From positions 62,001 to 126,000 of the forward strand of contig NZ_JAGYJN010000004.1 in NCBI RefSeq assembly GCF_018402035.1: 64,000 nucleotides of DNA. The letters are read 5' to 3'. Below are positions 1 to 9,243 of the stretch, piece by piece; within the stretch, counting starts at the first letter, position 1; each line of letters begins with the position of its first letter. The position numbers and the translations under genes are program-made. A model generated the notes under the pieces. It was given only the letters and a program-made list of their open reading frames with translations. It did not search any database and had not been told where the DNA came from. The stretch is from Roseicyclus sp. Lineage in GTDB: Bacteria > Pseudomonadota > Alphaproteobacteria > Rhodobacterales > Rhodobacteraceae.

Positions 1-825
1 CGCACTTGGGCGGATGTGGAAGCGTTCTCGCGCCAGATCATGGCGTCGGGTGCGGCTGAATGTGGCTTCACCACCGGTTGGGTGAGCTGGGTGCAGCTCG
101 AGAATTTCTCGGCTTGGCACAATCAGCAGATCGGCACGCTGGAGAACGGCTTTGGCGGTCTTGAGACCGAGCTGACCTTCAACGGCCCGGTGCAGGTGCG
201 TCATTGGGAAAACCTCGCCCGCTGGCAGCAAGAGGGCGTGTTCCAGTATGGCGGCCCCGGCGGCGGTGCTGATGCCCCCCCGATGTTCTATTCGCAAAAG
301 TGCGGCATGTATATGAACTCCTCTGCCTCGCGCGCCGGCGTTCTGAACAACACCCCCGATTTCGAAGTCGGCATCGGCATGCTGCCCTATTACGATGATG
401 TTGCAGGTGCACCGCAGAACTCGATCATCGGTGGCGCGACCTTGTGGGTTCTCGCTGGCGGCAGTGCCGAAGAACAGCGCGGCGTGGCCGCCTTCTTCAA
501 CTTCCTCTCCTCGCCCGAAGTTCAGGCCCAGTGGCACCAGGACACCGGCTATCTGCCGATCACGCAGGCCGCCTATGAGCTGAGCGAAGCGCAGGGCTAT
601 TATGCCGCCAACCCCGGCGCCGACACCTCGATCATGCAAATGACGCTGAACGCGCCGACCTCCAACTCCAAGGGTCTGCGTTTTGGCAACTACGTGCAGA
701 TCCGTGGTGTGATCGACGAAGAGTTCCAGCGCCTTTTGGCAGGGAGCGTCGATGCACAAGGCGCGCTTGATGCGGTCGTGGCACGCGGCAACGCGCTGAT
801 CCGCGAATTCGAAGCAGCCAACTGA
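1..825 (+). CDS. ugpB: sn-glycerol-3-phosphate ABC transporter, periplasmic binding protein (3' part)
   Basis: The reading frame is open from base 1, so the start lies upstream of the window and about 274 C-terminal residues are present. The sequence resembles the C-terminal two thirds of E. coli UgpB: an SAWHN stretch, an APQNSIIGGATLWV segment, WHQDTGYLPIT, and NPGADTS before the end. The family binds glycerol-3-phosphate or its diesters in the periplasm and delivers them to the UgpAE permease. The ugpA, ugpE and ugpC genes follow directly, and a hairpin sits between ugpB and ugpA. Identity is secure; substrate is inferred from family and context. Confidence 0.93.
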   Translation, partial: RTWADVEAFSRQIMASGAAECGFTTGWVSWVQLENFSAWHNQQIGTLENGFGGLETELTFNGPVQVRHWENLARWQQEGVFQYGGPGGGADAPPMFYSQKCGMYMNSSASRAGVLNNTPDFEVGIGMLPYYDDVAGAPQNSIIGGATLWVLAGGSAEEQRGVAAFFNFLSSPEVQAQWHQDTGYLPITQAAYELSEAQGYYAANPGADTSIMQMTLNAPTSNSKGLRFGNYVQIRGVIDEEFQRLLAGSVDAQGALDAVVARGNALIREFEAAN

Positions 826-840
826 TCGGTAACACATCTT

Positions 841-877
841 GGCCCGCGCCGCCCTCACGGTGGCGCGGGCCTTTCTT
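841..877 (+). terminator. stem-loop between ugpB and ugpA
   Basis: GGCCCGCGCC (841-850) pairs perfectly with GGCGCGGGCC (862-871); the run TTTCTT follows. It lies 16 bases after the ugpB stop and 15 bases before the ugpA start. It fits a partial terminator or mRNA-stabilising hairpin that lets the binding protein be made in excess over the permease, which is common for ABC operons. Function is inferred from position. Confidence 0.7.
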
Positions 878-891
878 GCCACGGGGGCGGC

Positions 892-1779
892 ATGCAGACC
901 AAACGGACGATTTTCGGCAACAAAGGGCTGCCCTATCTTTTGCTGGCCCCCCAGCTTGTCATTACCGCGATCTTCTTTCTTTGGCCCGCAGGGCAAGCGG
1001 TGCGCCAATCCTTTTTGCGCGAAGATGCCTTTGGCCTGTCGACGACCTTCGTGGGCCTGCGCAACTACCGCGCGCTGTTTGACAATCCCGAATATCTCGA
1101 CGCGTTGCAGGTGACGGTCGTGTTTTCGATTGCCACGGTCGTTTTGTCGCTTAGCATCGCGCTTGTGCTGGCGCTGGCCGTTGACCGGATGCTGCGCAGC
1201 GCCGGCACCTATACCACGCTGTTGATCTGGCCCTATGCGGTGGCACCCGCTGTGGCGGGCATCTTGTGGTGGTTCATCTTCAACCCCGCCATCGGCATCC
1301 TGCCCTTCGTGCTGGAACAGACGATGGGCTATGATTGGAACCACAACCTGAACGGGCGCGACGCGATGATCTTGGTCATCATTGCTGCCGTGTGGAAGCA
1401 GATCAGCTATAATTTCTTGTTCTTCTTGGCGGGGCTGCAATCCATCCCCACCAGCCTGCGCGAGGCCGCCGCCATCGATGGCGCGGGGCCATTCAAGCGC
1501 TTTTGGACAATCACCTTGCCGCTCTTGTCGCCCACGACCTTTTTCCTTTTGGTGGTCAATGTCGTGTTCACGCTGTTTGACACCTTCGCCATCATCGACG
1601 CCACAACCGGCGGCGGCCCAGCGCAGGCGACCAATATCTTGGTCTACAAGGTTTATGACGATGGTTTCGTCGGTCTGAACCTCGGCTCATCAGCGGCGCA
1701 ATCGGTGATCTTGATGATGATCGTGATGGTGCTGACCTTCATCCAGTTCCGCTATGTGGAACGCAAGGTCACTTACTAA
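892..1779 (+). CDS. ugpA: glycerol-3-phosphate ABC transporter permease UgpA
   Basis: A 295-residue inner-membrane permease with about six hydrophobic segments. The cytoplasmic EAA loop, which docks onto the ATPase, is visible as [15 protein letters not shown] near residues 191-205. It forms a heterodimeric channel with UgpE for import of glycerol-3-phosphate. The next gene starts 13 bases after its stop, and all four ugp genes run in the same direction. The ATG at 892 follows the ugpB/ugpA hairpin. Length is normal for UgpA (E. coli 295 residues). Confidence 0.93.
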   Translation: MQTKRTIFGNKGLPYLLLAPQLVITAIFFLWPAGQAVRQSFLREDAFGLSTTFVGLRNYRALFDNPEYLDALQVTVVFSIATVVLSLSIALVLALAVDRMLRSAGTYTTLLIWPYAVAPAVAGILWWFIFNPAIGILPFVLEQTMGYDWNHNLNGRDAMILVIIAAVWKQISYNFLFFLAGLQSIPTSLREAAAIDGAGPFKRFWTITLPLLSPTTFFLLVVNVVFTLFDTFAIIDATTGGGPAQATNILVYKVYDDGFVGLNLGSSAAQSVILMMIVMVLTFIQFRYVERKVTY

Positions 1780-1792
1780 GGGGGCACAGGAC

Positions 1793-2641
1793 ATGGTCGA
1801 GAACCAACGTTGGCTTGATATTTTCGCGCATGTGATCTTGATCCTTGGCGTGGCAACCGTGGCGTTCCCGGTCTATGTCGCGGTCATCGCCTCGACCCAT
1901 ACGCCTGCGGCTTTCATGTCCGGCACCATCCCGCTGTTGCCCAGCACCCATGCACCGGCAAGCTATGGCGATGTTCTAGCCGGGGGTGTGGCGGCACAGA
2001 TGTCGGTCCCGATCAGCTTGATGCTGTTCAACTCCATGGTGATGGCCCTTTTGATCGCCACGGGCAAAATCGTGATCTCGATCATCTCGGCCTTTGCCAT
2101 CGTCTATTTCCGCTTTCCGTTCCGGGTGCTGGCCTTTTGGATCATCTTCATCACCCTGATGCTGCCGGTCGAGGTGCGGATCGTGCCGACATTCGCGGTG
2201 ATCGCCGATCTGGGCATGCTCAACAGCTATGCGGGGCTGACCGTGCCGCTGATGGCCTCGGCCACGGCGACGTTTTTGTTCCGACAGGTGTTCTTGACCA
2301 TCCCAGACGAGATGATGGAGGCCGCGCGCATCGACGGGGCGGGGCCGATGAAGTTCTTTCGCGATATCTTGCTGCCCTTGTCGCAGACCAATATCGCGGC
2401 GCTCTTCGTGATCTTGTTCATCTATGGCTGGAACCAATATCTCTGGCCGCTGCTGATCACGACCGATAGCGGCTATTACACCATTGTCGCGGGCATCAAG
2501 CGCATGGCTGATGTCGTCGATAGCGAACCTTTGTGGAACTACATCATGGCCGTGACGGTGCTGGCCATGCTGCCGCCCGTGGCGGTGGTGATCTTCATGC
2601 AGCGGCTTTTCGTCAAAGGCCTTGTGGATAGCGAGAAATAA
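1793..2641 (+). CDS. ugpE: glycerol-3-phosphate ABC transporter permease UgpE
   Basis: A 282-residue permease, partner of UgpA. The frame is open further upstream, to 1754, but that would overlap ugpA; the ATG at 1793, with a G-rich AGGGGGCACAGGA stretch before it, gives the normal UgpE N-terminus MVENQRWLD. The EAA loop [16 protein letters not shown] is present, with about six transmembrane segments around it. The stop is only 2 bases before the ugpC start, so the genes are surely cotranscribed. Confidence 0.93.
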   Translation: MVENQRWLDIFAHVILILGVATVAFPVYVAVIASTHTPAAFMSGTIPLLPSTHAPASYGDVLAGGVAAQMSVPISLMLFNSMVMALLIATGKIVISIISAFAIVYFRFPFRVLAFWIIFITLMLPVEVRIVPTFAVIADLGMLNSYAGLTVPLMASATATFLFRQVFLTIPDEMMEAARIDGAGPMKFFRDILLPLSQTNIAALFVILFIYGWNQYLWPLLITTDSGYYTIVAGIKRMADVVDSEPLWNYIMAVTVLAMLPPVAVVIFMQRLFVKGLVDSEK

Positions 2642-2643
2642 CC

Positions 2644-3705
2644 ATGGCTGAACTGAAACTGCGCAATCTGGGCAAAAGCTATGGCGGCGGCATCCAAGCG
2701 GTCGCTGGTGCCTCGGTCGATATCGCGGATGGCGAATTTATCGTGCTGGTCGGCCCCTCGGGCTGTGGCAAATCCACGATCTTGCGGATGATCGCAGGGC
2801 TTGAGACCATCACCACGGGCGAGGTCGAGATCGCGGGCCGCGTGGTGAACAAGCTCGAACCGGCTGAGCGTGACATCGCGATGGTGTTTCAGAACTACGC
2901 GCTTTATCCGCATATGAGCGTGCGCCGGAACATGGAATACGGGCTGCGCAACCGTGGCACGCCGCGCGATGAAATCGACCGCCGGATCACGGCGGCGGCG
3001 GCCACCCTGCAAATCACCGAATACCTCGACCGCAAGCCGCGCGCGCTGTCAGGCGGGCAGCGCCAGCGCGTCGCCATGGGCCGCGCCATCGTGCGCGAAC
3101 CGGCGGTTTTCTTGTTCGACGAGCCGCTGTCGAACCTTGACGCGAAACTGCGCACGCAGCTGCGCGCGGAGTTGAAAGACCTGCACCGCCGCTTGGGCGC
3201 GACCTTTGTCTTTGTGACCCATGATCAGGTTGAAGCGATGAGCTTGGCTGACCGGATCGTGATTATGTCGCAAGGCAAGATCGAGCAGATCGGCACGCCG
3301 ATGGCGCTTTATGAGCAGCCCGCAAGCCGCTTTGTGGCCGAATTCATCGGCGCGCCGCCGATGAATGTCTTTGACCTCGACACGGCCGCAGGGCAAGCCA
3401 TCGCGGGTTTGGCCAAAGTGCCGCCGCAAGGCGCACAGGCGGTGGGCGTGCGCCCCGAACAGCTACGCATCGCGCGCGAAGGGGTCGCGGCCCAAGTCAT
3501 CTTGATCGAGGCGCTGGGGGCTGAAACGCTGGTCCATTGCGCCATAGGTCCGGAACGGCTGATCTTGCGCGATGGGCATGGCAGCCGCCTGAAACTGGGC
3601 CAAACGCTTTGCCTCGATGCCGAGGGCGAGGCGGTGGTGTTTTTCGATGCCGCAGGGCGCACCTTGGCGCGGGCCAATGCCCCAGCCCTGAGCGTCGTCG
3701 AGTAA
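2644..3705 (+). CDS. ugpC: glycerol-3-phosphate ABC transporter ATP-binding protein UgpC
   Basis: A 353-residue ATPase of the MalK/UgpC subfamily. Walker A is GPSGCGKST at residues 37-45, the signature is [14 protein letters not shown] near 135, and Walker B is [15 protein letters not shown] followed by an H-loop in VFVTHDQ. The roughly 110 residues after the nucleotide-binding domain form the TOBE-type regulatory region typical of MalK/UgpC proteins. It energises UgpAE. It is the last gene of the operon; two tandem hairpins begin four bases after its stop. Confidence 0.93.
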   Translation: MAELKLRNLGKSYGGGIQAVAGASVDIADGEFIVLVGPSGCGKSTILRMIAGLETITTGEVEIAGRVVNKLEPAERDIAMVFQNYALYPHMSVRRNMEYGLRNRGTPRDEIDRRITAAAATLQITEYLDRKPRALSGGQRQRVAMGRAIVREPAVFLFDEPLSNLDAKLRTQLRAELKDLHRRLGATFVFVTHDQVEAMSLADRIVIMSQGKIEQIGTPMALYEQPASRFVAEFIGAPPMNVFDLDTAAGQAIAGLAKVPPQGAQAVGVRPEQLRIAREGVAAQVILIEALGAETLVHCAIGPERLILRDGHGSRLKLGQTLCLDAEGEAVVFFDAAGRTLARANAPALSVVE

Positions 3706-3708
3706 AGG

Positions 3709-3753
3709 CGGGAAAACACCAGTTTTCCCGCGCGAAAAACGCATGTTTTTCGC
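3709..3753. terminator. two tandem 22-nt hairpins between convergent ugpC and sulP genes
   Basis: CGGGAAAAC (3709-3717), loop ACCA, GTTTTCCCG (3722-3730) is followed at once by GCGAAAAAC (3732-3740), loop GCAT, GTTTTTCGC (3745-3753). Each has a perfect 9-bp stem and a 4-nt loop. The genes on both sides end here, so the pair probably terminates transcription from both directions. It belongs to a palindrome family also seen at 7917-7960, 21799-21820 and 35418-35469. Confidence 0.75.
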
Positions 3754-3756
3754 CCC

Positions 3757-5490
3757 CTACTCCGCCGTTTTCGACGGCGGCGTGGTCAGTGCGACCCATG
3801 CATCATATTGCGACAGGAACACCCGCCCGCTCAGATCATCGAGGAAATGGCTTTTCTTCAACCGATCCGTGACCGGCCCCTTCACCTCGGACATGTGCAA
3901 GGTAATGCCCATATCCTTCAGCCGGTGGTTCAACGCCTCAAGCGCCTCGAGCGCTGAGAAATCGATCACATTGACCGCCGAACACATCAGCACCACATGC
4001 CGGATCGGCCCATCCTTGCCCACGCGGTCCAGCACGTAATCCTCCAAGAACCGCGCATTGGGGAAATACAGGCTTTCATCGATGCGGATGGTCAGGATGG
4101 CCGGGTCAGTCTCGACCTTGTGGCGGTGGATGTTGCGGAAATGCTGGGTGCCGGGCACAAGCCCCACCTCGGCCACATGGGGTTTGGAGGTTTTGTACAG
4201 ATGCAACAGGATCGACAAGATCACCCCCGCTGACACACCCGTCTCCACCCCAAAGCCCAAGGTGAGCAAAATCGTGGCGGCGACCGCGGCAAAATCGGCC
4301 TTGGAGTAAGCCCAAGCAGTTTTCAGGATCGAGAAATCCACCAGCGACAAGACCGCAACGATGATCGTGGCAGCGAGGGTCGCGGTCGGCAGGAAATAGA
4401 TCAGGGGCGTCAGCGCCACAGCTGCAATCATCAGCCCCACCGCCGTATAGGCCCCGGCGGCCGGGGTTTCGGCACCCGCGTCGTAATTCACCACGGACCG
4501 TGCAAACCCGCCCGTCACCGGATAGCCGCCGGTAAAACCCGCGCCGATATTGGCGGCCCCCAGCCCGATCAACTCCTGATTGGGGTCAATGCGTTGGCGC
4601 TTCTTGGCGGCAAGCGTTTGCGCGACAGAGACGGATTCGACAAATCCGATCACCGAAATGAGCAGCGCGGGCACGAACAGCGCGACCAGCAGATCGAAAT
4701 TGAAACCGGGCATTGTTAGCGGCGGCAGCGATTGCGGCACATCGCCCACGATCGACACGCCACGATCTGCCAAGCCCAAGGCCCAGACCGCCAGCGTGCT
4801 GACCACCACCACACCGACAGGCCCCGCCTTTTGCAAGATATCGGCAAGTTTCGGCCGTAGCCCCCGACGCAGAAGCAGGGGCTTCAGACCCTTGCGCACC
4901 CAGAACAAAACCCCCGTCGCGCTGGCCCCAATGATCAGCGTGATCCAGTTCACCTCACCCAAATTGCCAAAGAGCGACGTCAGCATCTCGGGCAGCGTGT
5001 GGCCCGAGCCGGACACGCCCAGAACATGCTTGAGTTGGCTTGCCGCGATCAAGATACCCGCCGCCGTGATGAAACCCGCAATCACTGGATGGCTCAGGAA
5101 GTTGGCCAAAAAGCCTAGCTTCAACAGCCCCATCGCCAGCAAGATCGCGCCCGACATCACCGCAAGCGTCAAAGCTGCTATGGCATAGCCCGCCGTTCCC
5201 TGTTCGGCCACCTGCCCCACCGCCGCCGCCGTCATCAGCGACACCACCGCAACTGGCCCCACGGCCAGCGCGCGCGAAGTGCCGAAAATCGCATAAAGGA
5301 TGATCGGCAGGATCGAGGCATAAAGCCCCGCCTCGGGTGGCAGACCGGCCAGCATCGCATAGGCCAGCGATTGCGGGATCAGCATGATCGTCACGATCAC
5401 GGCGGCCATCATGTCATTTTGCAGCGCGTCGCGCGTGTAATGGCGGCCCCATTCAAGGACGGGAACATATTTGCGCAAGGTCTCGATCAT
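3757..5490 (-). CDS. SulP-family anion permease with STAS domain
   Basis: A 577-residue SLC26/SulP transporter. The N-terminal two thirds are hydrophobic, with about 10-14 membrane segments, and include the family stretch IPQSLAYAMLAGLPPEAGLYAS near residues 38-59. The C-terminus, about residues 440-560, is a cytoplasmic STAS domain (VVLMCSAVNVIDFSALEAL). SulP proteins move sulfate, bicarbonate or other anions; sulfate or a related sulfur oxyanion is favoured here because the gene ends a minus-strand run of sulfur genes (persulfide dioxygenase-like, YeeE halves, rhodanese-like). Substrate is inference. Confidence 0.88.
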   Translation of the reverse strand: MIETLRKYVPVLEWGRHYTRDALQNDMMAAVIVTIMLIPQSLAYAMLAGLPPEAGLYASILPIILYAIFGTSRALAVGPVAVVSLMTAAAVGQVAEQGTAGYAIAALTLAVMSGAILLAMGLLKLGFLANFLSHPVIAGFITAAGILIAASQLKHVLGVSGSGHTLPEMLTSLFGNLGEVNWITLIIGASATGVLFWVRKGLKPLLLRRGLRPKLADILQKAGPVGVVVVSTLAVWALGLADRGVSIVGDVPQSLPPLTMPGFNFDLLVALFVPALLISVIGFVESVSVAQTLAAKKRQRIDPNQELIGLGAANIGAGFTGGYPVTGGFARSVVNYDAGAETPAAGAYTAVGLMIAAVALTPLIYFLPTATLAATIIVAVLSLVDFSILKTAWAYSKADFAAVAATILLTLGFGVETGVSAGVILSILLHLYKTSKPHVAEVGLVPGTQHFRNIHRHKVETDPAILTIRIDESLYFPNARFLEDYVLDRVGKDGPIRHVVLMCSAVNVIDFSALEALEALNHRLKDMGITLHMSEVKGPVTDRLKKSHFLDDLSGRVFLSQYDAWVALTTPPSKTAE

Positions 5491-5557
5491 GGCCGGTGGT
5501 CTTTTTATCTGGGGCGGTCTGGGTCAGGCCGCCGGGGTTTGGTGGCGTGAGGTGGGG

Positions 5558-5908
5558 CTAGGCCGCGGAATGATCCTGGCGTGCCTGCGCCAAGGACCAC
5601 AGCGTGGATGAGCGCATGCCCGAGCGGCAATAGGCCAGCACCGGGCCGGGCAGCGTGTTCAACAGACTGGCAAAACCTGCGGCCTTGTCATCGGTCAGAT
5701 CGGCACCTGTCACCGGCAGGTAACGCGCTGCAATCCCTGCGGCGCGCGCCGCCTCTTCGATCTGGGCAAAGCTGGGTTGTCCCGGCTCTTCGCCATCAGG
5801 GCGGTTGCAGATGATCGCGCGAAAGCCTTGGGCAGCGATCTGGGCAAGCTGGTCTTGGGTGATCTGGCCCGTGACGGACAGATCAGCCGTTAGGGTGCGG
5901 ATATCCAT
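5558..5908 (-). CDS. DUF442/TIGR01244 sulfur transferase-phosphatase-like protein
   Basis: A 116-residue protein of the family fused to or adjacent to beta-lactamase-like hydrolases in persulfide operons. The active-site loop CRSGMRSS (C-x-x-G-x-R, rhodanese-like) lies near residue 94. A frame upstream begins with GTG at 5911, but the ATG at 5908 is better spaced (7 bases) from a strong AGGAGG. It probably shuttles or removes sulfane sulfur in the cytoplasm together with the metallohydrolase encoded upstream. Exact reaction unknown. Confidence 0.85.
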   Translation of the reverse strand: MDIRTLTADLSVTGQITQDQLAQIAAQGFRAIICNRPDGEEPGQPSFAQIEEAARAAGIAARYLPVTGADLTDDKAAGFASLLNTLPGPVLAYCRSGMRSSTLWSLAQARQDHSAA

Positions 5909-5980
5909 CACAACACCTCCTTTTGAGTAGAAAACCGTAAGGGATGGGTGGGCGAGGGCATGGCCCCCGCCCCTGCCCGA

Positions 5981-6865
5981 TCAGAGCGCGTTCAGCGGAA
6001 CCTTGAGAACGGGGCGGCCGTCCTTGTCCTTGGGAATGTCGCCTGCGCGCATATTCACCTGCAAAGACGGGATGATCAGCTTGGGCATATCAAGCTGCGC
6101 GTCGCGTTCGGTGCGGAACTTGACAAAGTCATCCTTGGTCTTGCCGCTGCCCACATGGATGTTATGCGCCTTTTCATCGCCCACGGTGGTTTCCCACTGA
6201 ATATCACGGCCATTGGGGCCGTAGTCGTGGCACATGAACAGCCGCATCTCGTCAGGCAGGCTCAGCACCGTTTGGATGCTGTCATAAAGCGTGCCTGCAT
6301 CACCGCCGGGGAAATCGGCGCGCGCCGATCCACCATCGGGCATGAACAGCGTGTCACCCACGAAAGCCGCATCGCCCATCACATGGGTCATGCAAGCGGG
6401 CGTATGGCCGGGGGTGTAGATCGCAAAAGCGCGCAAGCCCCCGATCTCGTAGCTGTCGCCATCATCGAACAGCTTGTCGAATTGGCTGCCGTCGCGCTGA
6501 AACTCGGTGCCTTCGTTGAAGACCTTGCCAAAGGTATCTTGCACCACGGTGATGTTGCGCCCGATGCCGATCTTGCCGCCGAGCTTGGCTTGGATATAGG
6601 GCGCGGCCGACAGGTGATCGGCATGGACATGGGTCTCGATCAGCCACTCGACCTTCAGGCCCTTTTCCTCGACATAGGCGATGATCTCATCGGCATTGTC
6701 ATAGGTGATCCGACCGGCCGCGTAATCGATATCCATCACGCTGTCGACAATAGCGCAGCTGTTGGAGTTTGGGTCCTTCACGACATAAGAGATCGTGTTG
6801 GTCGCGGGGTCGAAAAACGGCTCGACCTCGGGACGGACATTCATGTTCACGGGAAAATCGGACAT
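5981..6865 (-). CDS. MBL-fold hydrolase, persulfide dioxygenase-like (ETHE1/Blh type)
   Basis: A 294-residue metallo-beta-lactamase-fold protein. The HVHADH metal motif (THVHADHLSAAPYIQ) lies near residues 69-83, the second histidine in YTPGHTPACMTH, the aspartate in FVGDTLF, and the last histidine in MCHDYGPNGRD. The downstream NIHVGSG segment is typical of the BigR-operon (Blh) and persulfide dioxygenase group, which oxidise glutathione persulfide to sulfite using one Fe. GGAGG is 7 bases before the ATG. It sits between a DUF442 protein and the YeeE pair, the usual neighbours in sulfide detoxification operons. Confidence 0.88.
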   Translation of the reverse strand: MSDFPVNMNVRPEVEPFFDPATNTISYVVKDPNSNSCAIVDSVMDIDYAAGRITYDNADEIIAYVEEKGLKVEWLIETHVHADHLSAAPYIQAKLGGKIGIGRNITVVQDTFGKVFNEGTEFQRDGSQFDKLFDDGDSYEIGGLRAFAIYTPGHTPACMTHVMGDAAFVGDTLFMPDGGSARADFPGGDAGTLYDSIQTVLSLPDEMRLFMCHDYGPNGRDIQWETTVGDEKAHNIHVGSGKTKDDFVKFRTERDAQLDMPKLIIPSLQVNMRAGDIPKDKDGRPVLKVPLNAL

Positions 6866-6888
6866 ATCAGGCCCTCCGGCTTGGTGGT

Positions 6889-7326
6889 TTACGATGTTGC
6901 CTCAGCTTTGGGCCGAGACAGGTTTTGCAAGAATTTCGCGGCAAAGATGCCGCCAAGAAGGGCTGCGACAAACAAGATCACTTCGATCCGGCCCGTGCCG
7001 AGCGCCGGCAGCGCACCACCGGGGCAAAAGCCCGCAATGCCCCAGCCCACGCCAAAGACCGCCGAGCCACCGATCAGCCGCGCGTCAAGATTGCGCGCGG
7101 TGGGAAGCACGAAGCGCCCCTCGAACAAGGGACGCGCGCGGCCAAAGACCATGCGGTAGCCCACAGCGGTCACGATCAGCGCGCCGCCCATGACAAAGGC
7201 AAGCGAGGGGTCCCATGTGCCCGCGATATCGAAGAAATTGATGACCTTGGCAGGGTTTGCCATGCCCGAGACCACGATACCGGTGCCAAAGACCACACCG
7301 ACGAGATAAATGATAATCAGCTGCAT
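6889..7326 (-). CDS. YeeE/YedE half-transporter (DUF6691)
   Basis: A 145-residue membrane protein with about four hydrophobic segments. It carries GFCPGGALPALGTG near residue 108, matching the C-terminal half of YeeE/TsuA thiosulfate channels, which hold conserved Cys residues in the pore. The frame stays open upstream, but the ATG at 7326 starts a normal N-terminus (MQLIIIYLVGVVFG) 5 bases after the stop of the partner half. The two halves probably assemble into one channel for thiosulfate or another sulfur species. Substrate is inferred. Confidence 0.85.
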   Translation of the reverse strand: MQLIIIYLVGVVFGTGIVVSGMANPAKVINFFDIAGTWDPSLAFVMGGALIVTAVGYRMVFGRARPLFEGRFVLPTARNLDARLIGGSAVFGVGWGIAGFCPGGALPALGTGRIEVILFVAALLGGIFAAKFLQNLSRPKAEATS

Positions 7327-7331
7327 CAAGA

Positions 7332-7766
7332 TCACCCTGCGAAAACGTGACGGACGAGATAGACGGTCACGGCGGTCGTCGCCATGAAGGTCAGCGTGGC
7401 CGCGATCGAGCGGGGCGAAAGCCGCGCCATGCCGCACACGCCATGCCCCGAGGTGCAGCCCGACCCATAGGTCACGCCGATGCCCACGATAAAGCCGCCA
7501 ATCAGCAGCATGGGGGTGGAGACGGGGACCGTGATTTCGGGCATCTGGCCTGCAACCAGCCAATAGACCGTGGGGCCGGTGACCATGCCCAGCAAGAGCG
7601 CGATACGCCAGCTGGCATCTTGCCAAGACGAGGGCGCGAAAATGCCCGCCAAAACGCCCGTGGCCCCCATGACGCGACCAATGGTCAGCATCAGCAAAAC
7701 CGCAGACAGCCCGATCAGGGCGCCGCCGAAGGCCGAGGTGAGTGGTGTGAATGCTGTTTCGATCAT
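7332..7766 (-). CDS. YeeE/YedE half-transporter (N-terminal half type)
   Basis: A 144-residue membrane protein with about four hydrophobic segments and the motif [12 protein letters not shown] near residues 85-96. This pair of Cys residues is the hallmark of the YeeE/YedE sulfur transport family. The ATG at 7766 was chosen because the 10 extra upstream codons are not hydrophobic and a GGGGTG lies just before it. It is the first structural gene of the minus-strand sulfur operon and lies downstream of the Crp/Fnr regulator gene. Confidence 0.85.
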   Translation of the reverse strand: MIETAFTPLTSAFGGALIGLSAVLLMLTIGRVMGATGVLAGIFAPSSWQDASWRIALLLGMVTGPTVYWLVAGQMPEITVPVSTPMLLIGGFIVGIGVTYGSGCTSGHGVCGMARLSPRSIAATLTFMATTAVTVYLVRHVFAG

Positions 7767-7875
7767 GCGCGCACCCCATGGGTGACGGGCAAGCATAGCT
7801 TGTTCATTGCAGTCATTTTGACTGGCTCCTTCCTGTTCGCAAGATCATGCATAGCGATTCGTGTGGGCGCGATCA

Positions 7876-7888
7876 GTGACCTAGTCAC
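7876..7888. promoter_or_regulatory. candidate operator before the sulfur operon
   Basis: A 5-3-5 inverted repeat GTGAC-CTA-GTCAC lies about 110 bases upstream of the first YeeE gene and between it and the Crp/Fnr gene. The half-sites resemble CRP-type GTGA/TCAC, but the spacing is odd-numbered, unlike the usual even CRP/FNR site. It is a candidate binding site only. Confidence 0.35.
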
Positions 7889-7916
7889 ACAAGCCCCTCT
7901 CGAGCGTGGAAACAGA

Positions 7917-7960
7917 GCGGAAAACCCGGGTTTTCCGCGCGGAAAATCTCGAGATTTTCC
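7917..7960. terminator. two tandem palindromes downstream of the Crp/Fnr gene
   Basis: A perfect 22-nt palindrome (half-site GCGGAAAACCC, 7917-7938) is followed two bases later by a perfect 20-nt palindrome (half-site GGAAAATCTC, 7941-7960). They begin 16 bases after the stop of the regulator gene, read leftward. They probably terminate or process that transcript, leaving the YeeE promoter separate. Same family as 3709-3753. Confidence 0.7.
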
Positions 7961-7976
7961 AGACCGGCCGTCGATG

Positions 7977-8663
7977 TCAGGTTTCGGCCAAGCCGCGCAA
8001 CCCATCGCAATCGCGAATCTCGATGACGCCGCGCGATTGCGCGATCCAGCCACGGCGCTGAAACTCGGCCAATTGCCGCGAGATCACCTCGCGCGCTGTA
8101 CCAAGTTCGGCGGCCAATTGCGCATGGGTGGCCTTGAGCACCCCGGTATCGGCGCGTTCAATGATCTTTTGCGCCAGCCGGATATCCATGCGCCGAAAGG
8201 CGATATCCTCGATCACATGGAACAGATCGGTGATGCGCCGCGAATAGGCGCGGAAGACGAAATTGCGAAATTCCTTGGAGGAGGCGACAAGCTCGTCAAA
8301 GACGCCGCGCGGAATGGCGGCGGCGACAATCTCGGTCTCGGCGATGCCTTCGGCGGCGTGATCCTCATAGGCCAGCATGCAGGCCGTGGTCAGCACGCAG
8401 CTTTCGCCTGCGGTGACGCGGTAAAGCACGACCTCGCGGCCGCTTTCGGCCAATTGCTGCACGCGCACCGTGCCTTGCAAGAGCAACAACAGGTTGTCGG
8501 GCGATTTGCCGGGGCCAAAGATGACGCTGTCGGCGGGCAGGCGCACAACATGGCTGCGCGTGGTCAGCACATTGCGCAGGGCTGGCTCAAGCCTGCTGAG
8601 GCCATCGAAACGGTCGATCCAATCATCAGTCTTGGCCAGCGCCGTCATGTCCGTGGCTTTCAC
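7977..8663 (-). CDS. Crp/Fnr-family transcriptional regulator, probable regulator of the sulfur operon
   Basis: About 228 residues: an N-terminal cyclic-nucleotide-binding fold (PADSVIFGPGKSPDNLLLLLQGTVRV) and a C-terminal winged helix (THAQLAAELGTAREVISRQLAEF). A C-x5-C pair (ESCVLTTAC) in the sensory domain, plus a third Cys near the C-terminus, could be a thiol or persulfide switch; there is no FNR-type N-terminal Cys cluster. The GTG at 8663 has AAGGA nine bases upstream; the ATG at 8648 is the alternative start. The sulfur genes lie immediately downstream on the same strand. Confidence 0.82.
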   Translation of the reverse strand: MKATDMTALAKTDDWIDRFDGLSRLEPALRNVLTTRSHVVRLPADSVIFGPGKSPDNLLLLLQGTVRVQQLAESGREVVLYRVTAGESCVLTTACMLAYEDHAAEGIAETEIVAAAIPRGVFDELVASSKEFRNFVFRAYSRRITDLFHVIEDIAFRRMDIRLAQKIIERADTGVLKATHAQLAAELGTAREVISRQLAEFQRRGWIAQSRGVIEIRDCDGLRGLAET

Positions 8664-8745
8664 GCGGGATGATCCTTGGGGTAACGTAACGCCGCGCGGT
8701 GCAAATTGCATCCCCTTTGCACGACACCACAGGTCGGCGGCGCGC

Positions 8746-9243
8746 TCATGCCGCAGCGAAGCGTGCGCGCGCCAAGGGCTTGCGCATCAGCGCGCTTGGC
8801 ATGGTGACACCGTCCCGCGTGATCTGGGTGCGCGTGATGACGCGCCAGCCTTGCCTGCGAAAAAAGCGTTCGCCCAAAAGGCTTGCCTCTGTTTCCAGAT
8901 CGCGCAGACCAGCGGAACGGGCACGCCCTTCAAGCATGGCGTAAAGCGTATCGGCCACGCCTTGGCCCATCACCTCAGGGACAACATAGGCGAAATCCAC
9001 CCAACCCGTGGCGATATCAAGCGTCATAAAGCCCAAAAGTGCGTCGCCGCGTTCGGCCACGATGGTCTGCGCCTCGATCAAGCGGCGACACCAGCCTTCG
9101 TCCATCGGGGGGCTAGGCGACCAGGCGTTGCATTGTTCCGCCGAATAATGCCGCCCTGCCCCTTCATGGACCGCGCGGTGATAAATCTTGGCAAGCCCCG
9201 GCGCATCGGTCACGCGGCAGGGCCGAAAGGTCAGCCCGTTCAT
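8746..9243 (-). CDS. GNAT-family N-acetyltransferase
   Basis: A 165-residue GNAT protein. The acetyl-CoA loop region is visible as VVPEVMGQGVADTLYAMLEGRAR near residues 86-108, and the C-terminal part (LGERFFRRQGWRVITRTQI) matches the family's last strand. Its ATG overlaps the metZ stop in an ATGA arrangement (9240-9243), so it is translated with metZ. The substrate is not recognisable; coupling to a sulfhydrylase gene suggests an amino-acid or thiol substrate, as inference only. Confidence 0.8.
   Translation of the reverse strand: MNGLTFRPCRVTDAPGLAKIYHRAVHEGAGRHYSAEQCNAWSPSPPMDEGWCRRLIEAQTIVAERGDALLGFMTLDIATGWVDFAYVVPEVMGQGVADTLYAMLEGRARSAGLRDLETEASLLGERFFRRQGWRVITRTQITRDGVTMPSALMRKPLARARFAAA

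Noticed and set aside
5949-5971. GC-rich imperfect hairpin between the persulfide-dioxygenase-like gene and the DUF442 gene
   Set aside because: The stem is broken by a mismatch and no T run follows; too weak to call a terminator.
5948-7159. A 403-codon plus-strand open frame antisense to the persulfide-dioxygenase-like gene and the YeeE half
   Set aside because: It is in antisense to two well-recognised genes, has no ribosome site, and its amino acid composition is that of a GC-rich shadow.
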